DNA of 64,000 nucleotides from Branchipolynoe longqiensis (GCA_030323885.1 CM059198.1:12686462-12750461); one strand, 5' to 3'; shown: positions 20,721 to 31,249, counted from the first letter of the stretch. A program made the numbers and translations. The notes: generated by a model not told the origin, from the sequence alone.

Positions 20721-20935
20721 ACCCGAGTATATACTCCTATATGCCGATGTAAGAAACCTCATGGTGCTGCCCCCCCCCCCCCCCCCCCCCGTGGTGTTTT
20801 GCTTCGTTGGCGGGGGGTTGCCGCTTGGTCTGCTAGTCAGTGTTGCTGCGACATATACACTGCTGAGCCTGCGCCGATTGCGCCAGTTTGTCATTCTCCA
20901 CATGGCAATACTACTACTGCCTTTCTACTAGCTGG
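20721..20935 (+). repeat. Split direct repeat A1 of YR element 1
   Basis: AGTATATACTCCTATATGCC, GATGTAAGAAACC, ATGGTGCTGCCCCCC and, after a C-run (20770-20790) and an interval absent from A2, CATTCTCCACAT, ATACTACTACTGCCTTT. These match A2 at 25676-25767. Confidence 0.85.
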
Positions 20936-21140
20936 CTTTGATCAAGAGGATACTACTACTGCCTTTTATGCTTTGAACTGCGTCTGTCATGCAACTTTAC
21001 ACCGCGGGTGCACTAGCACTTATATGACGGAAAATTACTGCGGGCCCTGTGGCTACACACACCAAGGCCGGATTAATGACGCGTGTGCTATTTCAATGCA
21101 GACAGGATAGACGGCGCGCACTACATTAACAGGGGTTGAA

Positions 21141-21925
21141 ATGGCGGACGACAAGAAACCTTCGAAGAAAGAGGAGGGACCGGCCGTATCAAGACCCTGG
21201 AGCACAGGAAGCGACTGGCGGAGCTCGAGAGATGCGAGAAGGAGCTGGAGGAGGACATGGAGAAACTGGCGGCGAAGCGAAAGAGGGGGCGGAGTAGGAG
21301 CAGGAAGCGCAGCTCTACATCGGATCGACGACACCGCCGGTGTCGATGAAGGTCAACCACCTCGATCTCATCCAGTGGGAGATCGACAAGCAAAGAAAGA
21401 AAGCAGAGAAGTAAGTGGTTCATTCGTCGCTATCTGGAGGACCGCAAAGATTTGAAAAAATTGACACCTTTCGAGTTAATTGAGTCCTCGTGTGGGTGGG
21501 TCCTTGACAAGAAAGATTTAAATCTTCAAGACTTAAGACGATTTGTGAAGTATGTTAAATATATTGCTAGTAAAGCTAAGACAGGGAAATTCCAGGACCA
21601 GGCACACTCGAGCTATGACCTAGCATTAAGAAAGTTAGCTACAGTTGACGGTTATGAGGCCTTCTGCGCTGGTAATCCGGGGCTGGCATTGCAGGACTAC
21701 GGTTTTGAATCTATGCGGGGCAACTCATCCAAAGGGGCTAGTAGCAACTCAAGAAATTCCCAGGGCCAAAATAAACAACTCTTATCGAAAGATGGAAAGA
21801 AGCCCTGCTTTGCATTCAATAAAGAGGAGGGATGTAGCCGCGATGATAAGATGTGCAATTTTGGCAACTGGTGTTCCCGATGTGGAAGTAGGTCCCACAT
21901 TCGGGGTAACTGTCGCAAAGACTGA
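21141..21925 (+). pseudogene. Gag-like ORF of YR element 1
   Basis: Starts MADDKKPSKKEEGP at 21141. After an early frameshift (about 21183) it continues as a charged coiled coil (RLAELERCEKELEEDMEKLA) and an Arg/Ser-rich basic stretch, with one TGA near 21347. The second half is open from about 21452: a helical region (TPFELIESSCGWVLDKKDLN, YVKYIASKAKTGKFQDQAH) and a C-terminal Cys/His array (CFAFNKEEGCSRDDKMCNFG, NWCSRCGSRSHIRGNC) resembling the zinc fingers of DIRS/Ngaro Gag proteins. Elements 2 and 3 carry the same array. Probable role: packaging the RNA in a virus-like particle. Confidence 0.78.
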
Positions 21926-22006
21926 ATACCAAGGGGCCGAGGCAGGGCCGGGAGGAGGCTCTACTTAAATTGTGTTGCGGACTGTGCAGATCCCCCTTTA
22001 GGCTAT

Positions 22007-24549
22007 GTGATACCTGCAACTAAAATGGCCACTAGTGAAGTTGTGTCAGATATTTCTCCCGCTGAATTGCTTACTAACAGTGTGCATTGCTGGAATGAGC
22101 CGGGGGTGGGTATGTGTCCCAGCGAGGTATTTGAACGTCGCCATTTAGGTACCCCTACTTCAGAGCTTAATTTTATTAGTAATGTTGTAAACTGTTGCGA
22201 TCATGTTAATGACCAATGTGGTGTCACCCAATCTTCTGGCAATGGCGTCGTCCTGGGTTGTTGCACCGGCAGCCGGGATCATGTGATGCCCCCACCCAGG
22301 GGGGGGGGGCAGCATTGCGTAACCCGTCCTGCATGGCGCGTTACAAGCCCCAATTTCTATCCCATTGACTGTGGTTGGTTAACTGCCGATTATTGTGAAG
22401 GCAGGCTGTGTGTCAAGCCTTTAGACACCTTTAGCGGTCTCTGCTCCAAATTTACTGTTACTATTGCATGCCTTGGTGCGACTTGTGATTGTGCCCACTT
22501 AATTCAAGGCCATTTTTCTCAATTCAAACCTTGCCGCATTTTTTCAGAATGTTTTGCTAGGGGCAACTTTGACCCAGATTGTGATTTTATTTTGCATGGC
22601 TCTATTTTTGGTTTTAAGGTCATTAATAATTCCTGTACGACGACTTACTTGGGCGGCAAGCCACTTAGTATCAACCATATACATAACAATTTTATTACCA
22701 AAAAACTTGAGAATGAGCTAGCATGCGGCGATATCTCTAGGGCCGCCGCTCCGCCGCTTTGCACACATAACATTTTCGTCGTAAAAAAATCATCTGGAGA
22801 AGGTTACCACACGATTATTGACTGTAGCAAGCCCCATGGCCTCTCTGTAAATAACTATGTCTCGGAAGTCTCCGACAGATTCTCCTACCAAGTTGTTGAC
22901 GACCTCGTAAAAATTGTGGTTCAGGGGGATTTTATAGCCACGGTAGATATTAAGGATGCATATAGGGCCATTTGCATCCAGCCGAGCGACCGCCCGCGCC
23001 AGGTGATATGTTGGGATCTGGTTCGCGGTCCAGAAGTTTTCTTTGATAAGCACCTCTGCATGGGTCTTTCCTCAAGCCCTTTTATATTTAGTCGATTTTC
23101 AGACTTTGTTGTCCGTTGTGCTGCCTGGGAGGGCGTCGGTCGGGTTATTAATTACCTAGATGATTTTGCTGTTCTGGGACAGGACTCTGCTGACTGCCTC
23201 TCGAACCAGCTTATTATAATAGCGATTCTGCGCCGCCTTGGTTTCTATCTTAAGGCCCTGTCACATTACGGCGTATGGCTGGAGCGTATTGAAAACCTAC
23301 GTAGGTCCTGCGCGTGCCGGCCTATGATGACATTTGGTGACCTTTCGGGTGGTTTTGAGTGTATGTGGAACCTACGAGGAGCGTACGAGGAGCGTATGGG
23401 AGCGTATGGGAGCGTGCTGTGACATTTTTTGACAGTATGGGCCATACGCCCTCATAGGTCGAGTTTTTTTGAGCATGCGCAAAAAAAATTGGACGGACGG
23501 ATTTATGAAAGCGTATGGCGGCGCAGCCTCATACGCTTCACATACGCCGGCATCTGGCGGCGTATGAGTAGCGTATGAGCAGCGTATGCGTAGCGTATGA
23601 GTAGCGTATACGGCGTATACGACTCGTATATGACGTAACGCGCTTACGCCGCCATACGCTCCCGCAAAAAACCCTAATGTGACAGCCCCTTTAGCTACGC
23701 TAAACTCACCCCTCCATCAAGATGTGCTAGATTTCTGGGCATCGAGGTAGACAATGTGAACCTCCAATTGAGACTCCCGATTGATAAAATTCTTAAGCTA
23801 AAAAATGTTCTGTCTTTCTTTTTGAGCCGGAGGAAAGCCACTTGCAAGGAGCTTGAGCGTTTGGGAGGTCACCGCGCCCATTGCTCCACGGTTGTCCGAT
23901 TCAGCGCTCCTTCTCCACCAGGGTTTATGATGCCCTCCGCCAACTAAGGGAACCGCACTACAGACTCTGTATTAGCAATGAGTTCCGCTCGGAATTGGAG
24001 TGGTGGTCCCTTTTTGTCGAAAAATGTAATTGCTATGCCAAGCTACTGGGCTTAGACGCCCTGTCTATCTCGGTCTACGGCGATGCATCAGACTGGGGAT
24101 TTGGAGCGTCCCACGCGGGTGACTGGCTTGTCTGTAGTTTTAAGACTGACCCTACATTGTCGGGCGAGGTAGGCCACCATTATTGTGTTTGTGATCCTGC
24201 ATGTGAATTTGCTCATATCAACGACAAAGAGATGTGAGCGGTGCTTGCCGCCGCCCGCTGCTGGTGCCACCTATGGGTAAATCAATGTATTATTTTTGTG
24301 ACCGACAATAATACTGTTCGCGCCTCATTGGCTACAGGCCGTTGTGTTAATAAGTTGATAATGCGCTATGTTAAAGAGCTATTTTGGCTCTCTGTAACTT
24401 ATGATTTTGACGTTAAATCAGCCTATGTTAAAAGCAAAGACAATGTTATCTGTGACGCCTTAAGTAGATGGAGGGACTCTTCATGTAAGCCTCGTATCAG
24501 GAATGTTGATCGACTATCTATTATGTGTTGTGCTGATCTCTTTAACTGA
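22007..24549 (+). pseudogene. RT-RNase H ORF of YR element 1
   Basis: N-terminal Cys-rich region (CLGATCDCAHLIQGHFSQFK, PCRIFSECFARGNFDPDCDF) is shared with elements 2 and 3. RT follows: HNIFVVKKSSGEGYHTIIDC, TVDIKDAYRAICIQPSDR (catalytic Asp), LCMGLSSSPFIFSRFSDF, and INYLDDFAVLG (YLDD box, about 23147-23179). A MITE interrupts just after RLGFYL. The thumb resumes at about 23694 (FLGIEVDNVNLQLRLPIDK). RNase H carries VYGDASDWGFGA, KEM, VTDNNTVRAS and DNVICDALSRW. A frameshift near 23880 and a TGA at 24235-24237, where elements 2 and 3 have Trp, break it. Confidence 0.88.
23253..23690. mobile_element. Harbinger-like MITE in the RT of YR element 1
   Basis: 438 bp with TIRs AGGCCCTGTCACATTA and TAATGTGACAGCCCCT, flanked by the 3-bp duplication TTA at 23250-23252 and 23691-23693. 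The TWA-type 3-bp duplication is characteristic of PIF/Harbinger. The interior is built of short CGTATG-containing repeats (GCGTATGAG, GAGCGTATGG; about 23300-23660). It has no coding capacity. TIRs resemble those of the MITE at 46674-47208. Confidence 0.85.
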
Positions 24550-25540
24550 ACGTTTGCAATCTCTCATTCCAGATCTTGAGGTCCTGAGGAGGGCGGCAAA
24601 GGCAATGAGCGACCAATATTATGCTGCAACTTCGTGCTGAACCCGTTTGATGCAAATTAGGAAATATCTTACCCTTATAGACGAATTTGGGGGTCTTCTC
24701 TCGCCTATGCCATTCCCCCCTTCTCAGGTGGCAATCTATGTGGTTTGGTTGTCACGGACGCTAAAATTTTCCTCAATCACAAATTATGTCAGTGCCTTGA
24801 ATTTCTTTTTAAAGTCAGAGGGTAGCGACCCGATCGATTTCTCCTCCCATCAGGTTAAGACAATATTGGGGGGGGGGGGGGGCTAAACGCTCCTTAGGCT
24901 GCGTGGTTAAGCGCGCAGCTCCCTTGCTCCCTCTCAAACTTACTAAAATGTTTGCCTTTATGTCTGCCAGTGAGGGCCACGTCTGTACATGCGCCGCTCT
25001 CCTTTTGGGCTTTAGAGCCCTCTTGCGGAAGTGTCAGTTTACAGACTCTGAATCTGTCCTACTACGCTCTGACTTTTCATTCCATGCCTGGGGCATGATT
25101 ATTACTGTCCACTGCTCAAAGACTATACAGTTCTTGGAACGTGACCTCCTTATACCTGTTGCCTGTGTCCCCAACAGTGATCTATCCACGGTACACTGGG
25201 TTAAGAGACACTTCAGCGAGGTCAATGTCGACGCGGGATCGCCCGCCTTCCAAATTCCTTCTGCCCATGGGGGCTATAAACCCCATTGACTATAGAACTT
25301 TGCAATCCACTATTAAGCATTTTTGCAGCCCTAGCTGTCTTTGATCATGAGAATTTCTCCTGCCATTCACGACGTCGAGGGGTCTGTACCTACCTGGCCC
25401 TCCAGGGGGCCTCTATAGATGAAATTAGGGCTGGGGGCAACTGGTCCTCTGATGCGGTGTATAAATACATCCCCAGGCCCATTTCCGAGAGGATTGTAGC
25501 TGATATCCACATTGCTGCTACCCTGGGGGGTGTACTTTAA
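24550..25540 (+). pseudogene. Tyrosine recombinase of YR element 1
   Basis: The N-terminal SAM-like domain appears as QSLIPDLEVLRRAAKAMS (with TGA at 24638-24640), YLTLIDEFGGLLSPMPFP, YVVWLSRTLKFSSITNYVSA. An expanded G-run (24868-24882) shifts the frame. The catalytic domain has LLLGFRALLRKCQFTDSES (first Arg), GMIITVHCSKTIQF, then after another frameshift CHSRRRGVC (HxxR at 25364-25375) and GNWSSDAVYKYI with the candidate nucleophile Tyr. Stop at 25538-25540. In the family it integrates a circular DNA copy. Confidence 0.85.
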
Positions 25541-25569
25541 ATTCTGTCTGGGTGGGCCCTCTGGCCTTG

Positions 25570-25673
25570 GCGTTTTCAGCCCAGCCAGATACTTTGTGAT
25601 ATATATATTATACCTTACACTGATTCAATAAGCATTGTATCCACCATTACGGCTTCTTTTAATGCGTTCTTAC
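25570..25673 (+). repeat. Split direct repeat B1 of YR element 1
   Basis: GCGTTTTCAGCCCAGCC, ATACTTTGTGATATATATAT, CATTGTATCCACCAT, GGCTTCTTTTAATGCGTTCT recur at 25794-25893 (B2). B1 begins about 30 bp after the recombinase stop. Confidence 0.88.
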
Positions 25674-25793
25674 ACCCAAGTATATACTCCTATATGCCGA
25701 TGTAAGAAACCGCATGGTGCTGCCCCCCCCACGCCATTCTCTACATCGCCATACTACTACTGCCTTTTATTTTTATTTTATGTGATTCAGTAG
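25674..25793 (+). repeat. Split direct repeat A2 of YR element 1
   Basis: Copy of A1 (AGTATATACTCCTATATGCC and GATGTAAGAAACC) placed directly between B1 and B2; lacks about 95 bp present in A1 after the C-run. Confidence 0.88.
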
Positions 25794-25893
25794 GGCGTTT
25801 TCAGCCCAGCCACATACTTTGTGATATATATATTTTACTTTAATTAAAAAAACATTGTATCCACCATAAGGGCTTCTTTTAATGCGTTCTTAC
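25794..25893 (+). repeat. Split direct repeat B2 of YR element 1
   Basis: Second B copy. Ends GCGTTCTTAC, followed by a TA run. Marks the right boundary of the element. Confidence 0.88.
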
Positions 25894-26450
25894 ATATATA
25901 TATATGTATAGTTATTCTCAGATATCGATGACATACAAGACAGGTGGGGGTGCAGAGAAGGGATAGAAAAATAAATTTAATACTACCCATCACTGCCGAT
26001 ATCAGCATTTTAAAATGTGCACCGACATGAAGTTTCACTTCACATATATCAACGATCCAAGTCTTTAAAATAGACAAAATAGTTCAAAACATAAATTACC
26101 TCAAAATAAAAGTGACATTAAAATGAAATGAAAGCTACTTTAATGTAAAAATTACTTCAATCTAAGGAAAAATATATTACACTGAAAATTATAATATATT
26201 TACCCCAAAGAATATGTATTGCATAAATGTAAGTCTATCGCACAAGGCCCTGCAACTTTTACGGGGAACGGTTCTTGGTGCATTGATTATTGTGTGTAGA
26301 GGGGGGGAGGGGGTGTCGATTGACGGGGATATGCTAGAGCCTGGAATAACCCTTGTTATAAACTAATTAGCCACTTGGTAATGAGTTTCTTAGCTTTGGC
26401 TGGCAGTCGGCTTTGAGTGTGTCTTAGGTAACTAAGCTTCTTATCTCTGA
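25894..26450. other. No gene recognised
   Basis: AT-rich spacer (TA run near 25891-25906, AT-rich 26080-26220) ending with GGGGGGGAGGGGG near 26300. No protein-like frame. Confidence 0.4.
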
Positions 26451-26452
26451 GC

Positions 26453-27255
26453 TGAGTGTGTTCTAGGTCAGTGCCCCATTAAACAGTATGCGCTGTCACA
26501 TAGGCTCTGCTGAAAACACTTACCTTGTTGTAGCATGGTCTGCTATGTAAATCTGGGTTCTAGTTATAGTTGACGACTGTGTTCTAGGTCAGTGCCCCAT
26601 TAAACAGGATGCGCTGTCATAGGCTCTGCTGAAAACACTTACCTTGTTGTAGCATGGTCTGCTATGTAAATCTGGGTTCTAGTTCTAGTTGATGAGTGTT
26701 TTCTAGGTCAGTGCTCCATTAAACAGGACATGCTGTCACACATGCCCTGCTGAAAACACTTACATTGTTGTAGCATGGTCTGCTATGTAAATCTGGATTC
26801 TTGTTATAGTTGACGAGTGTTTTCTAGGTCAGTGCTCCACTAAACAGGACACGCTGTCATACATGCTCTTGTGAAAACATGTACGTTGTTGTAGCATGGT
26901 CTGGGTTCTAGGCCCTTATGTTGTTTTAGTACAGTTTGCTGTGGACAATTGGGTTCTAGTTCTAGTTAACGAGTGTCTTCTAGGTCAGTAGTGTGATATA
27001 TGCGTAATAGACGTCTAGATACGTCTGTAATATATGCAAATGAGATGACGTCACATGACTAAGTGTGCCGGAGGTCTAGATCCCTGGACGGGGAATAAAG
27101 CATTCAGTATCCAGAAGTCGAAGTGTAGGGTCTGCTCTTTTAAACACGATGCATTGTCACATAGGCTGTGCTGAAAACACTTATAAATGTTGTTTTTGCA
27201 TGGTCTGTTATGTACATCTGGCTTATAATTATAGTTGACGTCAATAGACAGAGGA
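26453..27255. repeat. About 120-bp tandem repeat, 4-6 degenerate units
   Basis: Units share GTTCTAGGTCAGTGCCCCAT, TAAACAG, CTGCTGAAAACACTTAC, TTGTTGTAGCATGGTCTGCT, ATGTAAATCTGGGTTCTAG, TAGTTGAC. Starts are near 26453, 26576, 26695 and 26816. Partial units continue to 27255 and are interrupted by an LTR fragment (26992-27127). Confidence 0.9.
26992..27127 (+). repeat. Solo LTR fragment related to the Gypsy LTR
   Basis: TGTGATATATGCG...CAAATGAGATGACGTCA...GATCCCTGGACGGGGAATAA...AGCATTCAGTATCCAGAAGT follows the order of the 162-bp Gypsy LTR read on its coding strand. It keeps the TG start and AATAAA but lacks the last 20 or so bases. It lies inside the 120-bp array and has no internal region: a solo or truncated LTR of a sister family. 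Confidence 0.8.
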
Positions 27256-27469
27256 TCTTGAGCCGTAATGACTTGTGAAATTTGCAAATAATGTTAAGTA
27301 TGTAAGAATGATGTATATATACAACCTCTAAGTATTTCTATGTACCCCTATCTTTCCATGCATCGTGTACTCACTGCAGGCCTACTCACGACTGATCAGT
27401 AGTGATATACATATTTTCACGTTGCTTATCGTTATAAATGAGTATATCCTATCATTAATACATGTAGTA

Positions 27470-27680
27470 GTCTGCACTGACCTCTCATGTTAGGAGGCAC
27501 AATCTATAGACAGGTAGGCGTGGATAGAGGAATTGCACCAGGGAGCCTAGCTAGTGTAATGATTAGCTCGCCCCGGAATGGGAAAATGTGTGGTACAAAG
27601 AAATGGGTACATTGCCAGCAGAGCCAGAGTGATGGTCAGATGGGCAGTTGTGGACGATGGTGGAAAAGCTGAGAAAGCCC
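27470..27680 (+). repeat. SINE-like family 1
   Basis: TCTGCACTGACCTCTCA, GGTAGGCGTGGATAG, GGGAGCCTAGCTAGTGTAAT (A-box-like), CCCGGAATGGGAA. The B-box part is degenerate. Confidence 0.65.
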
Positions 27681-27723
27681 ACTGGGCAATCGTGAGGAAA
27701 GGACGATAGCCTCACCTATCCAT

Positions 27724-28464
27724 CTGGGCCCGTATGCATGGGGCGGTGGTAGCGCTCTACCCCTGGGGGTAGAGGGGATATCTGGGGTAGCGCCGAAAAG
27801 TCGCTATGCATGTGACCGGGGTAGGCAAACCCTGGGGGGTAAAAGTAGGGTAAGCTACCCCCACTCAGTAGCAGATATAAGGTATGGGGTAGGGACCGAC
27901 TCGGGACAAATCTATTGAATGCGATCATATTTAACAGAATTACATATGCAATAAGTGAAATTTGATCAATTTAACCCTAAATTCGAAGCGTTATTAAGGC
28001 TACCGTCGCATTGGCGGCGATATTAATCGTTATATTTTCGAATCGACGAACGTAAAGTAAACAAATCGCCGCCGCCACCGCATCGACGTCGCTTTCCATA
28101 CTGGCGGCGGCGGCGGTTTGTTTACTGTACGTTTGTCGATTCGAAAATATAACTATTAATATTGCCGCCAATGCGGCGGTAGCCTTAATAATGCTTCGAC
28201 TTTAGGGTTAAAGTGATAAAATTTCACTTATTGCATATGTAATTCTGTTAAATATGATCGCATTCAATAGATTTGAGCCTAATATATGGCTACAAACGCA
28301 GAGGGATTTCCCAAATCTATAAATAACTGCTAGGGTACCTACCTCCTCGCCGATTTGGCTCCACGCATAGCCCGTGACCCATTTCCTACCCCCGGAGATA
28401 GCTACCCCGAACTCGGTCCTTACCACCGGCGGCGATAAATAATTCTTCATGCATACGGCCCCTG
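27724..28464. mobile_element. Hairpin MITE, CAGGGGCC-ended family, copy 1
   Basis: Ends CTGGGCCCGTATGCATGG and TTCATGCATACGGCCCCTG are inverted repeats. The core 27908-28275 is a near-perfect palindrome of two arms of about 170 bp (TCTATTGAATGCGATCATAT ... ATATGATCGCATTCAATAGA) around about 24 bp. No ORF and no clear target duplication. Other copies: 41997-42485, 42483-43056, 45107-45911. CAGGG-type ends suggest hAT, without the duplication to confirm it. Confidence 0.8.
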
Positions 28465-28530
28465 AAGACGAGTCCAAGATGCAGCGGGCAGGGGAGGAGG
28501 GTCGACCTGATAGACCTGCTGAATCACCAG

Positions 28531-28882
28531 CAATACACAATATTAACAATGCATGCGGCATCTGACGGCGACGACAAACACTACGGTTGTGGGACTGTTG
28601 CCACAGTGCATACAAAAGCTATGGAAATTACTTACTCTCAAATGCATGTATGTCGGTCAAATTTTCGGATATTTTGATTGCAAAAGCTTTTGGGTCATTG
28701 GAGCTTCCAATAAAAATAAAATGTTCATGTTTGGACCCGTTTGAAAATGTTATGAGGGTACCAAACTAGTCAGTCACTATTAATACACAATATTCATAAC
28801 ACATGTGACATCTGACGGCGATGACGAACACTACGGTTGTGGGACGGTTGCCACATCGCATGCTTCTGAATATTGTGTATTA
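28531..28882. repeat. Duplicated 90-bp block, second copy bounded by inverted repeats
   Basis: AATACACAATATT, CATCTGACGGCGA, ACACTACGGTTGTGGGAC, GTTGCCACA occur at 28538-28606 and 28781-28852. The second copy is bounded by TAATACACAATATTCA (28781) and TGAATATTGTGTATTA (about 28866), making a hairpin of about 100 bp, possibly a tiny MITE. Confidence 0.65.
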
Positions 28883-28964
28883 AACATTGCAAATGATAAA
28901 GAACGACAGAATATGGAAATGCAGGCAAACAGTTTGATTCACAAAGTCAAGGTTTGTTTCTTTG

Positions 28965-29090
28965 TTGAAGTTGTATGTCCTGCCAACATCTAAGGTAATA
29001 TCAGGATGGGTACCGACTTGTGGCAGTGCGCACTCATGACGACTTTATAGTGCTGCCCAACTCCAGTCAGATTCGTGGGGTTGAGGAATC
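28965..29090 (-). repeat. SINE family 2, 3-prime part
   Basis: GTCCTGCCAACATCTAAGGT, AATATCAGGATGGGTACC, CACTCATGACGACTTTATAG, TGCTGCCCAAC: reverse complement of the family-2 end. Confidence 0.75.
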
Positions 29091-29640
29091 ACAGATTTAA
29101 CCGTAATAGACTTAGAAAGCATGTGTTGCTGTGTAGAGGGGAATATTAAATCAATTGTATTGGACATTTACCTACTGAAGCCTATAGTGTTACAATCCTG
29201 ACATACATACCACTATTAATTTTGCAGGTTTTCACTTCAAATAGCTCAAAAGTTAGACATCTAAGATAAAAGTTCTTTCAAATTAAAGAAAGGTAGATTA
29301 CAATGATAAACCTACTATGATTATCAAATAAGATAGGCCAGAAACTCTAAACCACCAGATTACACAATGCTATCTATACATCTTGCATTGTACTTATAGT
29401 GTATTAGGTGCATTTTAGTCAAAGCAGCGATGCTAAACTTAAATTGTGGAAAATATTTCAAAGCTATTCTTTGTGGATGCTGAGAAAAGCTTTTCCGTAT
29501 GCATTGTGAGTTAGACAGATTATAACAATCTAATAGACTTAAATACAAAGTGATAGCAACATCACGAGGGGAGGGGGAGATGGCGGGTGGAGAAAGAGGG
29601 GATAGGGCAGGAGAGGGAGGGGAGGAAGGGGAGAATGAGC
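29091..29640. other. No gene recognised
   Basis: AT-rich, ending in a purine-rich G/A tract (29567-29640). The 103-aa antisense frame (Pro/Ser-rich) is a product of that tract. Confidence 0.4.
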
Positions 29641-29890
29641 AAAACAAACCCGTGAAAAGCACATAGTACATGCTAATACACTGGGTGCAATTATGAAATG
29701 TCCTAGTTTCAGCTCATCTCAACTCTTGTTTGAAACAGAACACTAACTAAAAAAATATATATAATAAACTAAGATATTAATCTCTTATCCAGCATTGCAT
29801 TTACATCAATATAATCATCACATCTTATACCATGTGCATTTAGATTTAGACAAATCTGGGAGCTCAGTCTAGTGTTAGAGCCATGCTTAA
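29640..29890. repeat. 240-bp interspersed repeat, copy 1
   Basis: CATGCTAATACACTGGGTGC, GTTTCAGCTCATCTCA, AAGATATTAATCT, TCCAGCATTGCATTTACATC, ATGTGCATTTAGATTTAGA recur at 38165-38415. Both copies are followed within about 100 bp by an R230 copy, so they form one compound repeat. Confidence 0.8.
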
Positions 29891-29974
29891 TTATGGAGAG
29901 TTGTGTGTTAAACATATTCATTATACTATTATATTGCATCCATTCGTCCATGTTTGTGCCAAATTGTTATGTAT

Positions 29975-30245
29975 TTTTTTAATTAATTTTGAATAAAATC
30001 GAAGTTTTGCCCTATGTGTGATGTGTGCCCATAGCCCGTGCTAGGGACCAGTGTAGTGGTCGCGCACGAGGGTGAGGAAAGGGAATAAAACAGTAGCGAC
30101 TAACAACTCCCCGTGTTCGGAAGTACGTTATTACACTACGCATATGGGCAAACTCAGTGGCTGTACGCCTTTGCTTTGCTGCCAACGCCGTTTTCAGCGC
30201 ATGCATAGTCAGAACGGTGATGTAATCTATTGAAATTGACACCCT
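29975..30245 (+). repeat. R230 fragment
   Basis: TTAATTTTGAATAAAATCGA followed by GGCAAACTCAGTGGC, CCTTTGCTTTGCTGCC, CCGTTTTCAGCGCATGC, matching 38550-38660. It contains about 80 bp of other sequence. Confidence 0.65.
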
Positions 30246-30735
30246 GTAACCAATGGTAAATATACTAAAGCTTCATGAAAGTAATATCCCTAAATTAGAA
30301 AATATGCAGATATTTAGGTAAATCAGGTGTCGTGCAATGTGGGTTCTGGACACCCCGGGAAGGCACTTATAGGCAAACTCCTGTTTCCTGCCTAAACCCG
30401 ACATTGTGCACACGCAAAACATACCTTCAGTGGTACATTATTTAAATGAACCAACCGAACAGCAAAAGCCTGATGTATCAAGAGATACAATTTTCTTAAT
30501 AATGTGAAGGAAAACAATTTGGGGATCAGAATGCAGATTCGTCAGGTAAGGTATCAGTATCTATGGCAACGCCTGATGCCACATCACAGTGGGCGGTGGT
30601 TGGGTGGGTGATGGGAGTGGGAGAGGGGATCTGGGGTGCCGATCCTAAAGCACTGCTGCCATTGGAGAGGGCTAGACAGAGTCTCATTCAGGAACAGGTC
30701 CAGCGAGTTCAAATCAGGTGACTGTAACTAGGTCC
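30246..30735. other. No gene recognised
   Basis: No feature beyond short low-complexity stretches. Confidence 0.35.
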
Positions 30736-30739
30736 GGCG

Positions 30740-30767
30740 TGACGTCACTGGGTCAGTGCTGACGTCA
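30740..30767. promoter_or_regulatory. Paired CRE-like sites
   Basis: TGACGTCA at 30740-30747 and at 30760-30767, exactly 20 bp apart (about two helical turns). Upstream of the purine-rich tract; no gene start attached. Confidence 0.4.
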
Positions 30768-30789
30768 CGTCTGGTGGACCAATGATGGG

Positions 30790-31240
30790 GTGTGCGCAAC
30801 AGCGAACCGCGTTAGGGGGTGGAAGGAATGGGAAGAGGGGGGGGGGGGGAGGAGAGGAGCAGGGAATTGGGGTGGTGGAGTGGGCATGGGAGAATGGAAG
30901 GATGGAGGAGAGGGGGAAGGGGAGGGAGGGGAGAAGGAGTGGTCGGACAGGGCGAAGGTGTTGTCGGATGGAGGCAGGGTCGTGCAGGATAAAAGAGAGG
31001 GAAGAGGAAGGAATCGGAGGGAACGGGAGGGAAGGGGATGTGGGATGTGATGGAGGAGGAGAGGGGGAAGGAGGAGGAAGAGGGGGACGGGACCGGGAGG
31101 GGCAAGGAAGGAGACGGGTACGGGAAGGGACGGGGATGGAGACTGGGAGGGGCGGCGACGGAGCAGGTAGGGTGGGGTGGGGTACGGGCGGAGTGCGATT
31201 GGGGGCATTCCGACTGGAAGCAGAGAGAAAAATGTAAGTC
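30790..31240. repeat. Purine-rich (G/A) tract
   Basis: About 450 bp with strong strand asymmetry (GGGAGGGGAGAAGG-type). The overlapping frames on both strands (Gly/Glu-rich on +, Pro/Ser-rich on -) are compositional. May form triplex or G-quadruplex structures. Confidence 0.85.
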
Positions 31241-31249
31241 AGGGACATT

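Larger units (their letters stand above)
20721..25893 (+). mobile_element. YR retrotransposon 1 (Ngaro-like) with split direct repeats
   Basis: A 5.2-kb element: repeat A1, Gag with zinc fingers, RT-RNase H, tyrosine recombinase, then repeats B1, A2, B2. The A1...B1-A2-B2 order of split direct repeats is the known terminal structure of Ngaro/PAT-type elements, distinct from the inverted ends of DIRS. No methyltransferase segment lies between RNase H and recombinase, favouring Ngaro over PAT/DIRS. Expected to insert through a circular DNA intermediate without target duplication. Damaged by a 438-bp MITE (23253-23690), several frameshifts, TGA stops and a G-run expansion at 24868-24882. Confidence 0.88.

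Noticed and set aside
23251..23422. C-terminal extension of the element 1 RT (ALSHYGVWLERIENLRR and on)
   Set aside because: It is translation into the inserted MITE, starting exactly at the TTA duplication.
27724..28464. hAT classification of the CAGGGGCC-ended hairpins
   Set aside because: Ends fit, but the 8-bp flanks do not match at any of the four copies, so the superfamily is left unassigned.
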